A stretch of DNA of 29,658 bases from CAUZFZ01 sp963579025 (GTDB lineage Bacteria; Planctomycetota; Planctomycetia; Planctomycetales; Planctomycetaceae): assembly GCA_963579025.1 (NCBI GenBank), contig CAUZFZ010000138.1:1-29658 (forward strand). Direction: 5' to 3'. The position numbers and the translations under genes were made by a program. Shown here piece by piece: positions 7,405 through 14,423 of the stretch (position 1 is its first letter; every line of letters begins with the position of its first letter). Under the pieces are notes generated by a model. The model saw nothing but the letters and a program-made list of their open reading frames with translations, did not search any database and was not told where the DNA came from.

Positions 7405-8323
7405 GTTCACTGCCCTCCCGGCGCTTGCCGTCCTGGTACAGCTCTTCCATTTCAATCAAAGAAGCTTCCTGCACACCACGCCCTTGCTCACGCAGGCGGT
7501 CTTCGATGTAGCGAAATCGGCGCTCGAACTTTGCGTTGCTGTTGCGGAGTGCTTCTTCGGGATTCACCTGCCAGCGGCGTGCGATGTTGGCAATCACAAA
7601 CAACACGTCGCCGATTTCGCTTTCGGCTCGGGCCAGTGCTTCGGTATCGCCGATCGGCTCGTCTGGGGTAGGTGGAGCATCAACTGTCGCTTCGATCGCC
7701 GGGATCTGGCCGTCAGTAAACAGCTCGGCAGCCAGCTCGGAAACCTCTTCCTTCAGCTTGTCGAAGAGCATCGCGCGGTGCGGAAAATCGAAGCCAACCC
7801 GAGCGGCTTTCTTTGCCAGACGCGCGGCACGTGCCAGCCCGGGAAGGTCGACCGGGATTCCGTCGAAAACTGATTTCCGTTCGCTTTTTTCGACCCGCTT
7901 GGCTTTGTCCCAGTGCCGGTAAACGTCATCAGCCGTTTCGGCCACCTCGTCTCCGAAGACATGTGGATGGCGACTGATCATCTTCTGCGTAATGCCCTCG
8001 ATGACCGGAATGATGTCAAATCGATCTTCGTCGCTGGCGATCTGCGCATCCAGGACGACCTGTAGCAACAGGTCGCCGAGTTCTTCGCAGATCGCTGTGT
8101 TGTCATTCGCGTCGATCGCTTCCAGCAACTCGTACGTTTCCTCAAGCGTGTACGGTTTGATGGTGCTCAGCGTCTGCTGTCGATCCCACGGGCAGCCTTC
8201 GGGAGAACGCAGCTTCGCGATGACCTCACACAATCGAACGAAGGCTTCGGCGCTGCGGTCTCGATCGGGCGGTGTGCCGAATGTTGACGGATCAGGAGTC
8301 ATGTTGGTCGGGGAATCACTCAT
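7400..8323 (-). CDS. mazG: Nucleoside triphosphate pyrophosphohydrolase MazG
   Basis: A 307-residue two-domain MazG, which hydrolyses (d)NTPs to monophosphates and pyrophosphate and helps clear aberrant nucleotides. Domain one carries CPWDRQQT at 44-51, the metal-binding pattern LEETYELLEAID (Glu61, Glu62, Glu65), and EELGDLLLQVV with Glu81 and Asp84. The stretch MISRHPHVFGDE is typical of MazG. Domain two starts near KLKEEVSELAAEL and repeats the ESEIGDVLFVIANIAR pattern, ending with NAKFERRFRYIE. The linker between EVSELAAEL and AESEIGD is somewhat long. Its ATG overlaps the TGA of the ABC ATPase as ATGA, so translation is probably coupled. Confidence 0.95.
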   Translation of the reverse strand: MSDSPTNMTPDPSTFGTPPDRDRSAEAFVRLCEVIAKLRSPEGCPWDRQQTLSTIKPYTLEETYELLEAIDANDNTAICEELGDLLLQVVLDAQIASDEDRFDIIPVIEGITQKMISRHPHVFGDEVAETADDVYRHWDKAKRVEKSERKSVFDGIPVDLPGLARAARLAKKAARVGFDFPHRAMLFDKLKEEVSELAAELFTDGQIPAIEATVDAPPTPDEPIGDTEALARAESEIGDVLFVIANIARRWQVNPEEALRNSNAKFERRFRYIEDRLREQGRGVQEASLIEMEELYQDGKRREGSER

Positions 8324-9003
8324 CGCAATGCTGGCGTCGCAGTAGTTTCCAGGGAACCATCCCGCATGCGCAGGACGCGGTCGTCAGCAGTTACGTACGA
8401 CTGGTCATGTGTGACGACAATGACTGTCGCTTTCTGATCTACCCACAGGCCACGCAGCAGGGCAACCACTTCATCGCCCGTCGCGGTGTCGAGTTCCCCT
8501 GTCGGCTCATCGGCGAGAATGAGCTTCGGTTGCTTGAGAAGAGCACGGGCGATCGCGATCCGCTGCTGTTCTCCGCCAGACAGTTGGCTGGGACGGTGAT
8601 CCAGTCGATCACCGAGTCCGACGCGTTCGAGCATTTCCTCGGCTCGCTTTCGCAGCTCGGGAGTGCCTCCCTGCGGCAGATAGGGCACCAGCACGTTGTC
8701 GACAGCGTCCAGGTTTCCGAGCAGGTTGAAGCTTTGAAAGATGAAGCCAACATCGTCGCGGCGATACGCATTGCATTCGGCCGGCGACATGCCTCCCAGG
8801 CTGCGGCCATCAACGTGAATGTCGCCGCTGCTCGGGCTGTCCAGCGAACCGATCAAGTAAAGAAGGGTGCTCTTGCCACTGCCGGACGGGCCGAGGATGA
8901 AGTTGAACGAGCCACGTTCGATCTGCGTCGTCACGCCACGCAGAGCATGCACTTCGGTTTGACCGCGCATGAACGTTTTGGTGACGTTCTTGATCTCGAT
9001 CAC
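8320..9003 (-). CDS. ABC transporter ATP-binding protein, MacB/LolD/FtsE type
   Basis: A 227-residue nucleotide-binding subunit with every canonical motif: Walker A GPSGSGKST at 38-46, Q-loop Gln90 (VGFIFQSFNLLGNLDAVDNV), signature LSGGEQQR at 141, Walker B LILADEP at 161-167 and switch His199 (VVVTHD). The segment around the Q-loop and the size place it with LolD/MacB/FtsE-type ATPases, which work with FtsX-like permeases in lipoprotein release or efflux. No permease or membrane-fusion protein is adjacent. I chose the GTG at 9001-9003: it gives the usual N terminus (IEIKNVTKTF) and forms a GTGA overlap with the aminotransferase stop. A longer frame to 9225 only adds an antisense-like Arg/Pro-rich extension. 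Confidence 0.92.
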   Translation of the reverse strand: MIEIKNVTKTFMRGQTEVHALRGVTTQIERGSFNFILGPSGSGKSTLLYLIGSLDSPSSGDIHVDGRSLGGMSPAECNAYRRDDVGFIFQSFNLLGNLDAVDNVLVPYLPQGGTPELRKRAEEMLERVGLGDRLDHRPSQLSGGEQQRIAIARALLKQPKLILADEPTGELDTATGDEVVALLRGLWVDQKATVIVVTHDQSYVTADDRVLRMRDGSLETTATPALR

Positions 9004-10385
9004 GACAGTCCGCCATCCGCAAGCTGCTGGCAGATCGTAAAAAGCAACGCCAGAGAATCGCGGGCTTCGTCGAGGGTCATCGTCATTGGTGGGCTGACTC
9101 GCAGGACGGTACTGGCCAGCGGGCCGAGGAAGTGGATGCCGTCGCCGCCAGCGACGCCCAGGTAAGTCGCTTCGACAATCTTCGCGGCTACCTCGGTTGC
9201 CGGCTGACCGCTGTGCCCGGCACATTCGATTCCAAACACCATGCCCTCGCCACGAACCTTGCTGATCAGGCCCGTCTCCTTGAGCCGGTTCAGGCCGTCA
9301 AAGAAGACAGCCGACAGTTCTTCGGCATGTGCGAGGACATTGGTCGATTCGAACTCATCAAGCGTTGCCAGAACCGCCGCGCTGGCGATCGGATTCGCGC
9401 TCCAGGTGTCGGAAGCTTCGCCGTATTTCAGACTGCTCATCACATCGCCGCGGCCGACGACGCCACTGACCGCGACTCCATTACCAAGACCCTTGCCCAG
9501 AGTCACGAAGTCGGGCTCGATCTCGTATTTCTCGAATGCGTACATTTTGCCCGTGCGGCCAAAGTTGGACTGCACTTCATCGAGGATGAACAGGATATCG
9601 TGCTCGTTGCAGAATCGCTGCAACATCTGCAGATACTCAGACGGCGGATGATAGCTGCCACCTCCGCCGAGATACGGTTCCGTAATCAGACAGTTGATTC
9701 GGCTGCCAAACTCGTTGTGGAGTGCCTGTAACTCCGCTTCATAAGGTGCCAGATCAATCGGCTGGCCGTACTGGCTGCAGTCGGCAACCTCGTCGCGCGG
9801 GAAGCTGATGAAGCGGACGCGCGGGTCGCGATCGGAATCGGTCTCGGAACCCGTGACCGCTCCGGCAAGCCCCTTCTTACCGTGAAAGCCGCCGCGAGTT
9901 GCGATGATGATGTCTCGCGTCTCGTCGCCGTGCAGACAGGACCACAATGCCTTGATCACTGCTTCTGATCCGGATGCTGACCACATGACCGTGTCGAGCC
10001 GCCGACCAAACGGCGTGGCCTGTACGCTCTGTAGCAGTCGGTTGACCGCGTTTGTTTCGACTTCCGTCACGGCGTTGTAGGCGGTTAGCGGGACGAATTC
10101 GTGATAGCCGTCTCCGCCCGCGAATACGTCCGGAGTCCAGCCGAGGTAATCGACGAATCGCTTCGCCCAGTTCTTCGGATTGTGGCCCAGATTTGCGACG
10201 AGCACGCCCGAGCTGTAGTCGTACAAACGACGTCCATCAGCGGTCCAGTGAAACGTGCCGGCCGATCGCGACAACACGGCCTGGCTGGGCGTCCAGGTAC
10301 GGAGAGCGACAGGCTCTTTCGTCGCAATGACAGTGCGTGCGGCGTTGGAACGGTCTTCGCCTGAGAATCTAATCGGATCAGTCAT
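9000..10385 (-). CDS. Class III (PLP-dependent) aminotransferase
   Basis: A 461-residue fold-type I aminotransferase of class III, the family of GABA, ornithine, taurine and diaminobutyrate transaminases. Visible motifs are SASGSEAV at 136-143, GGFHGK at 165-170, ILDEVQSNFGRTG with Asp269 for the pyridine nitrogen, and VTLGKGLGNG with the Schiff-base Lys298. The C-terminal VRGEGMVFGIE and FLGPLASTVLRVSPPMTMT are also standard. The substrate cannot be told from sequence; the company of an oxidoreductase, an ABC ATPase and MazG gives little guide. It starts 43 bases after the oxidoreductase stop without an evident Shine-Dalgarno and ends overlapping the ABC gene. Confidence 0.93.
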   Translation of the reverse strand: MTDPIRFSGEDRSNAARTVIATKEPVALRTWTPSQAVLSRSAGTFHWTADGRRLYDYSSGVLVANLGHNPKNWAKRFVDYLGWTPDVFAGGDGYHEFVPLTAYNAVTEVETNAVNRLLQSVQATPFGRRLDTVMWSASGSEAVIKALWSCLHGDETRDIIIATRGGFHGKKGLAGAVTGSETDSDRDPRVRFISFPRDEVADCSQYGQPIDLAPYEAELQALHNEFGSRINCLITEPYLGGGGSYHPPSEYLQMLQRFCNEHDILFILDEVQSNFGRTGKMYAFEKYEIEPDFVTLGKGLGNGVAVSGVVGRGDVMSSLKYGEASDTWSANPIASAAVLATLDEFESTNVLAHAEELSAVFFDGLNRLKETGLISKVRGEGMVFGIECAGHSGQPATEVAAKIVEATYLGVAGGDGIHFLGPLASTVLRVSPPMTMTLDEARDSLALLFTICQQLADGGLS

Positions 10386-10428
10386 GGTGCAAGCGGTGGG
10401 CTAAAGGTGGGACACAAAGGGGAGGGGC

Positions 10429-11535
10429 TCACGTAAGCAGAGAGAGCGGGTTCTCGCGGGTTTTCAGAGGCAATTCAACCGGGCCACCAATTCGATGGGA
10501 CTCAAAGACTGCGGCAATCATCTCGGTCACGTCACGACCGGCTGCGACGCTGCCGACCGGCGGACGATCATTCTCGATCGCGTCCAGAAAATCACGAATG
10601 GCCAGCGTATGACGTGCGGAATACTCCGGCCCGGTGAGTGGCTCGGGTTTGTCGATGCCGGCCGATGACACGTTCAGCCAGCTCTTGCCGGTACGGCCCG
10701 GCGACCAGGCCGGGTCGGGCAGAAACTTCACCGACGGCAGCGTGCCTTCAATGAGTTCGAGGATTCCTTTTGATCCGTGAATCTGCAGGCCGTACCTTGC
10801 TGGCCGGCCGGCCATGTTTCGTTTCGACGAGAAGTACGCGCGGACATTGCCGGGCAGTCCGTACGTTGCCTGAACTTCGTCGCCTGCGAGCGGGCCGATG
10901 CCTTCCGGGCCGTTGAATACGTCGGCGGCCGTGACTGCATGGCCCTGCCAGTTCACCTGGGCGTAACACCATTCCGGCTTGCCTGCGATGGCATGGATCA
11001 TGTCGAGCACGTGTGTGCCGAGCACCCACAGGTCTTCGCCTCCACCGCGTCGATCTTCTTTGCCGCGGGCACGGTATTCGAGAATCTGCCCCAGTTGGCC
11101 ATCGGCGATCAACTTGCGGATCGTGTCCAGCTTCGGGCTGTACCGCGTGGGATGCGCAACGGCGAGTTTGACTTTGCCACCCTTGCAGGCTGTGGCGATC
11201 GCATCGGCTTCGGCCAGAGTGCGGCACAGCGGCTTCTCCATATAGACATGGATACCACGCTCGGCTGCCGCGATCGCCATCGCGCTGTGCTGATCAACCC
11301 ACCGCGGGCAAATGGCAACGATGTCGGGCTTCACGTTGTCCAGCAGCCGACGGTAGTCAGCAAACGTCTGCTCGACTTTCAGTTTGGTCGCCGCCTGCTT
11401 GAGTCCTGCGGGATCGTCGTCAGCAACTGCGACGACTTCGGTTTCGGGCAAAGCAGACCATGCCGTGTCCAGGCCGTGCCCATAGTTACCGCGTCCTGTG
11501 CTGCCCAGTACTCCGATACGCCACTTCTGGAGCAT
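10429..11535 (-). CDS. Gfo/Idh/MocA family oxidoreductase
   Basis: A 368-residue NAD(P)-dependent oxidoreductase of the Gfo/Idh/MocA family, which act mostly on sugars and inositols and are abundant in planctomycetes. The Rossmann start IGVLGSTGRGNYGHG (about 7-21) is a slightly unusual version of GxGxxG. VVAVADDDP follows at the end of strand 2, and the family motif MEKPLCRT lies at 99-106 with the conserved Lys101. AHPTRYSPK and the LGTHVLDMIHAI stretch fit the catalytic C-terminal half. There is no signal peptide, so it should be cytoplasmic, unlike the Tat-exported planctomycete relatives. It is the first gene of the leftward run ending in mazG. Confidence 0.93.
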   Translation of the reverse strand: MLQKWRIGVLGSTGRGNYGHGLDTAWSALPETEVVAVADDDPAGLKQAATKLKVEQTFADYRRLLDNVKPDIVAICPRWVDQHSAMAIAAAERGIHVYMEKPLCRTLAEADAIATACKGGKVKLAVAHPTRYSPKLDTIRKLIADGQLGQILEYRARGKEDRRGGGEDLWVLGTHVLDMIHAIAGKPEWCYAQVNWQGHAVTAADVFNGPEGIGPLAGDEVQATYGLPGNVRAYFSSKRNMAGRPARYGLQIHGSKGILELIEGTLPSVKFLPDPAWSPGRTGKSWLNVSSAGIDKPEPLTGPEYSARHTLAIRDFLDAIENDRPPVGSVAAGRDVTEMIAAVFESHRIGGPVELPLKTRENPLSLLT

Positions 11536-11949
11536 GTGACTTTACCGGTTCGAGGATTGATGTGGATGGCGCCGGCGCCAGCGGCTCACAGTGAATCAGT
11601 CGCACGGCAACAGAACAACCCAAGGGCACACGACAGCCAGCTTTGGATGGCACCTCCGCACGTCCGCACAACCCGCATTTCTGTCAGGAGATAACCTTGC
11701 GGTACGACCGGACCGGGCGCGTTCGGCACAACCGATACCACCTCAGCGCCTCGACGGTGTCGAGAGAAAACATCGCCATTGAGCAGCGGATCGACAGCGT
11801 GACTCGCCGAAAAACTTAGCGTGTTACCCATCGCTGCTGCCGCTGCGAAGCGGACACTCCATCCGGGTCAAACAACCCAATCAACTCTGGAGTGACCACT
11901 CAGGTACAGGTATCTGTTTTCGTGTTTCAGGTTTCAGGAGATCTCCCGA
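11536..11949. other. Divergent promoter region
   Basis: This 414-base gap separates the leftward oxidoreductase operon from the rightward Cys-repeat gene, so it should carry promoters for both. It contains the short palindromic stretch GGCGCCGGCGCC (about 11568-11579) and an AGGAG Shine-Dalgarno at 11936-11940, nine bases before the Cys-repeat ATG. The overlapping open frames here have no family resemblance. I cannot assign a -35/-10 pair with confidence. Confidence 0.55.
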
Positions 11950-12501
11950 ATGAAGTGTACGACCTTGACGACCGCGTTCATGGTCGTCGCTGCGTCGATC
12001 AGCTCGGCTCAGGCCGGACTGTTCAACTTCCGCAGCGCCGATCCGTCCTGTTGTGCACCGGCTGCGGCCGCGTGTGCTCCAAAGGCGAAGAGCTGTGCCG
12101 CTCCTTGTGCCCCGGCCTGTGCGCCGAAGGCTAAGAGCTGTGCAGCACCGTGTGCCCCAGCTTGTGCGCCGAAGGCGAAAAGCTGTGCCGCACCATGTGC
12201 CCCCGCGTGTGGCCCGAAGGCCAAAAGCTGTGCTGCTCCTTGTGCCCCGGCCTGCGCGCCGAAGGCCAAAAGCTGTGCCGCTCCTTGTGCCCCGGCCTGT
12301 GCGCCGAAGGCCAAGAGCTGTGCCGCACCGTGTGCCCCCGCTGGCTGCAACGCTGGCTGTGGACCGAAGTGGTGTATGCCGAAATTCCGCATGCCGAAAA
12401 TCTGCATGCCGAAGATCAGCCTGCCGAAGCTGCCCCGTCTGGGCAAGTGTCACTGCAACAGCTGCGCACCCTCGTGTGCCGCTCCGGCCTGTGGTCACTA
12501 A
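11950..12501 (+). CDS. Secreted Cys/Ala/Pro/Lys-rich tandem-repeat protein
   Basis: A 183-residue exported protein of unknown function. A signal peptide (MKCTTLTTAFMVVAASISSAQA, cut after about residue 22) is followed by CC, then six 15-residue repeats of pattern CAPKAKSCAAPCAPA at 42-131. A Gly/Cys linker leads to a second motif, xMPKxxMPKICMPK (about 143-160), and the Cys-rich end GKCHCNSCAPSC. The mature part has 29 Cys in about 161 residues plus many Lys and Pro. Almost all base differences between repeat copies are silent, so the protein repeat is under selection. It could be a disulfide-crosslinked surface or wall protein, or a metal binder; sequence alone does not decide. A strong AGGAG site and a strong terminator suggest a well-expressed single gene. 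The antisense frames are shadows of the repeat. Confidence 0.85.
   Translation: MKCTTLTTAFMVVAASISSAQAGLFNFRSADPSCCAPAAAACAPKAKSCAAPCAPACAPKAKSCAAPCAPACAPKAKSCAAPCAPACGPKAKSCAAPCAPACAPKAKSCAAPCAPACAPKAKSCAAPCAPAGCNAGCGPKWCMPKFRMPKICMPKISLPKLPRLGKCHCNSCAPSCAAPACGH
12073..12342 (+). repeat. Six tandem 45-bp coding repeats
   Basis: Six in-frame 45-base units each encode 15 residues with Cys at positions 1, 8 and 12. Units differ mainly at third codon positions (AAG/AAA, GCC/GCT/GCA, CCG/CCA/CCC). The only amino-acid change is Ala to Gly at position 2 of unit four. Units four and five are nearly identical, which suggests recent duplication or gene conversion there. Confidence 0.95.
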
Positions 12502-12518
12502 GAGTGTAAGTTAGAGAC

Positions 12519-12554
12519 CAGCACCCGTTCCTTCTGGAGCGGGTGCTGTTTTTT
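12519..12554 (+). terminator. Rho-independent terminator of the Cys-repeat gene
   Basis: CAGCACCCG at 12519-12527 pairs perfectly with CGGGTGCTG at 12540-12548 across a 12-base loop. Six T residues follow directly (12549-12554). It begins 18 bases after the stop codon. Confidence 0.92.
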
Positions 12555-12702
12555 CCCTGGCAACAAAGTCTGCTGGTTTCGACCGGCAGCAATTTCTGAC
12601 ACCGCTTTGTGAGGCAGCGGGACGCTTACTCCAGAGCAACGCTCGTCAGAAACTCTCCATCATCGACCGCAGGGCGGCTGGTTCTCTTGAGCCAGCCGCC
12701 CT
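12555..12702 (+). ncRNA. Candidate structured small RNA between two terminators
   Basis: No reading frame lies here, yet the stretch is bounded by one intrinsic terminator on the left and ends in another. It can fold compactly: an 8-bp hairpin capped by UUCG (12570-12577 with 12582-12589, one G.U), then an 8-bp closing stem TTTCTGAC (12593-12600) with GTCAGAAA (12645-12652), enclosing a 5-bp hairpin CCGCT/AGCGG (12602-12606 with 12616-12620). The terminator stem follows. A second terminator with no gene before it is the main argument for a separate transcript. It could instead be a back-up terminator and processed tail of the Cys-repeat mRNA. I could not match it to a known RNA family. Confidence 0.4.
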
Positions 12703-12710
12703 GTTTTATT
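12671..12710 (+). terminator. Second intrinsic terminator
   Basis: A perfect 11-bp stem, AGGGCGGCTGG at 12671-12681 with CCAGCCGCCCT at 12692-12702, has a 10-base loop and is followed by GTTTTATTTG. It would end rightward transcripts from the gene-less interval before it, or read-through from the first terminator, and it separates them from the outer-membrane protein gene. Confidence 0.85.
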
Positions 12711-12917
12711 TGCTACGTAACATGTGTATCGCACACAGAAGACAATCTTTGATAACGCTAGATTATCCTGCCCCACTTGACGGATCGGCAGCCGAGGCAT
12801 GGAGCATCGGAAGAACGCATACAACCGGCGCAATTGGCGTGATGTTGTCATTCGGCGCATCCCGAACGATTGTTGAATCACACGCAAATCATTCAGGCTG
12901 GCCATGGAGGGCTACCA

Positions 12918-14234
12918 ATGCTGCGTTCGAGAAGCGTTTGCACAGGCTACTTACTTATCCTGCTCAATCTCACCGTTCCGGAGCAGGCTTCGGCTCAGGG
13001 CCTGCAGCTCTATGGCATCGGACCGGTGAACCGCTCGATGAGCGGCGCGGCCACGGCTGCTCCCATCGAGGCTATCGGAGCACTGGTCTACAACCCGGCC
13101 ACGCTGACTTCACTGGATGACCAGATCAGCATCGGTGCCGAAGTCGTCAATCCGCTCGGTGAACTCACGTCGAGCATTCCTGGCGTAGGAAGCGGTACGA
13201 CAGACAGCGATTCTGGCTGGTTCGCCGTCCCGTCGATCGGAGTCGCCTGGCAACCAGACCCTGACACGCCCGTCACCCTTGGGTTTGGCTTGTATGGGCT
13301 CGCGGGATTCGCATTGAACTACCCCGCCGACGCATCGAATCCGGTCCTGTTTCCGCAGACCCCGTCGGCCACAACACCTACCGCTGGATTCGGCAATATC
13401 TACGCCGACATCAGCCTGTTGCAGATCACGCCGTCGGTCGCGATGAAATTAAACGACCAGCTTTCGGTCGCCTTCGGACCGACCATTATGGGCGGACGCG
13501 CCATTCTTTCTCCGTTCATATTCACAGCAACCAACGATGCGAACGGGGACTCGGCCCGCACCTATCCGCTTGGTGCGGGGACGCAGTTCTCCTGGGCGCT
13601 GGGGTTTCACGCAGGTGTGTACTGGGAAGACCCGTGTGGCTGGTCGTTTGGTGCGGCGTACCGCAGCAAGCAGCAGTTTCAGAACTTCAAGTACAACGGC
13701 ACGAACGAGCTGGGATTCCGCGATACGTTCGAACTGCCGTACGACTATCCACGCACGGTTTCACTCGGCACGGCTTACACCGGAATGGAGCGCCTGCTTC
13801 TTGCTGTCGACGTCCGGTACCTCGGCTGGGATGACACCAGCACGACAGGCGATAGTCCTGGTTTCGCACCCGCACCAGACTTACGAATCACCGGACTGGG
13901 CTGGCGAGACAGTTGGAGCATCAATCTGGGGGCCCAGTATGAGATCTGCGACTGCCTGGCGGTCCGAGCCGGATACGCCTACGGCACCAGTCCGATTACT
14001 GACGAGTATGCGGGCTTCAACGTCGGAGCCCCGCTCATCCTTGAGCACTCACTGAGCGCTGGAGCAACAGTGAATCTGAGCGATACGTTTGCTCTGAACT
14101 TTGCATACTACTACGCCCCACCCAGCACAGTGTCCGGCAACCTGCAGGGCCCGACGGGACCGCTGGCCGGCACTTCTGTCGATTACGAAGTCCAGGCCCA
14201 CTCCGTTTCCCTCGGGATGGCGGCAAAGTTCTGA
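12918..14234 (+). CDS. FadL/OMPP1/TodX-like outer-membrane transport barrel
   Basis: A 438-residue outer-membrane beta-barrel of the FadL type, which admits hydrophobic compounds such as long-chain fatty acids or aromatics. A signal peptide (about 1-27, ending EQASAQG) is followed by the family's N-terminal signature: YGIGPVNRSMSGAATA, then a short helix and VYNPATLTSLDD. Alternating hydrophobic/aromatic strands continue to the end, and the last residue is Phe (SLGMAAKF), as in BAM-assembled barrels. The ATG at 12918 has GGAGGG at 12906-12911. A start at 12870 would place a charged extension before the signal peptide. The 207 bases upstream, after the second terminator, must hold its promoter; I see only a GATAA/TTATC inverted repeat there. 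Confidence 0.88.
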   Translation: MLRSRSVCTGYLLILLNLTVPEQASAQGLQLYGIGPVNRSMSGAATAAPIEAIGALVYNPATLTSLDDQISIGAEVVNPLGELTSSIPGVGSGTTDSDSGWFAVPSIGVAWQPDPDTPVTLGFGLYGLAGFALNYPADASNPVLFPQTPSATTPTAGFGNIYADISLLQITPSVAMKLNDQLSVAFGPTIMGGRAILSPFIFTATNDANGDSARTYPLGAGTQFSWALGFHAGVYWEDPCGWSFGAAYRSKQQFQNFKYNGTNELGFRDTFELPYDYPRTVSLGTAYTGMERLLLAVDVRYLGWDDTSTTGDSPGFAPAPDLRITGLGWRDSWSINLGAQYEICDCLAVRAGYAYGTSPITDEYAGFNVGAPLILEHSLSAGATVNLSDTFALNFAYYYAPPSTVSGNLQGPTGPLAGTSVDYEVQAHSVSLGMAAKF

Positions 14235-14281
14235 TTGGCTGCAGAACACGCCAGGAACCAACCTGTAATAAACACGAATAT

Positions 14282-14320
14282 CGAGCCCACCAGGCGTCGA
14301 CTGGTGGGCTCGCTTCGTTT
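14282..14320 (+). terminator. Terminator after the FadL-like gene
   Basis: A perfect 12-bp stem, CGAGCCCACCAG (14282-14293) with CTGGTGGGCTCG (14301-14312), has a 7-base loop and is followed by CTTCGTTT. The T tract is imperfect but the stem is strong. It separates the barrel gene from the DUF1501 gene. Confidence 0.8.
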
Positions 14321-14423
14321 CCCACACGCGGTTGATTCGAAAGCAGCCGTCATTCCGGCTAAAACAGCTTCAGGCATGTATCACTTGCGCTCGTGAAACT
14401 GAGTTCCTTTCAGGTGAAGATGT

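Noticed and set aside
8272..9165. 297-residue frame on the plus strand over the ABC ATPase
   Set aside because: Shadow of a gene whose forward translation carries all ABC motifs.
10777..11694. 305-residue frame on the plus strand over the oxidoreductase
   Set aside because: No family features; the opposite strand encodes a complete Gfo/Idh/MocA enzyme.
12073..12342. CRISPR-like tandem array
   Set aside because: The 45-base units are contiguous with no spacers, in frame, and vary mostly at third codon positions: it is a coding repeat.
11881..12498. Long antisense open frames (also 12009-12446) across the Cys-repeat gene
   Set aside because: They exist because a 45-base repeat without stops in one frame is open in several frames; composition is low-complexity, and the forward frame has a signal peptide, good ribosome site, terminator and silent-site variation.
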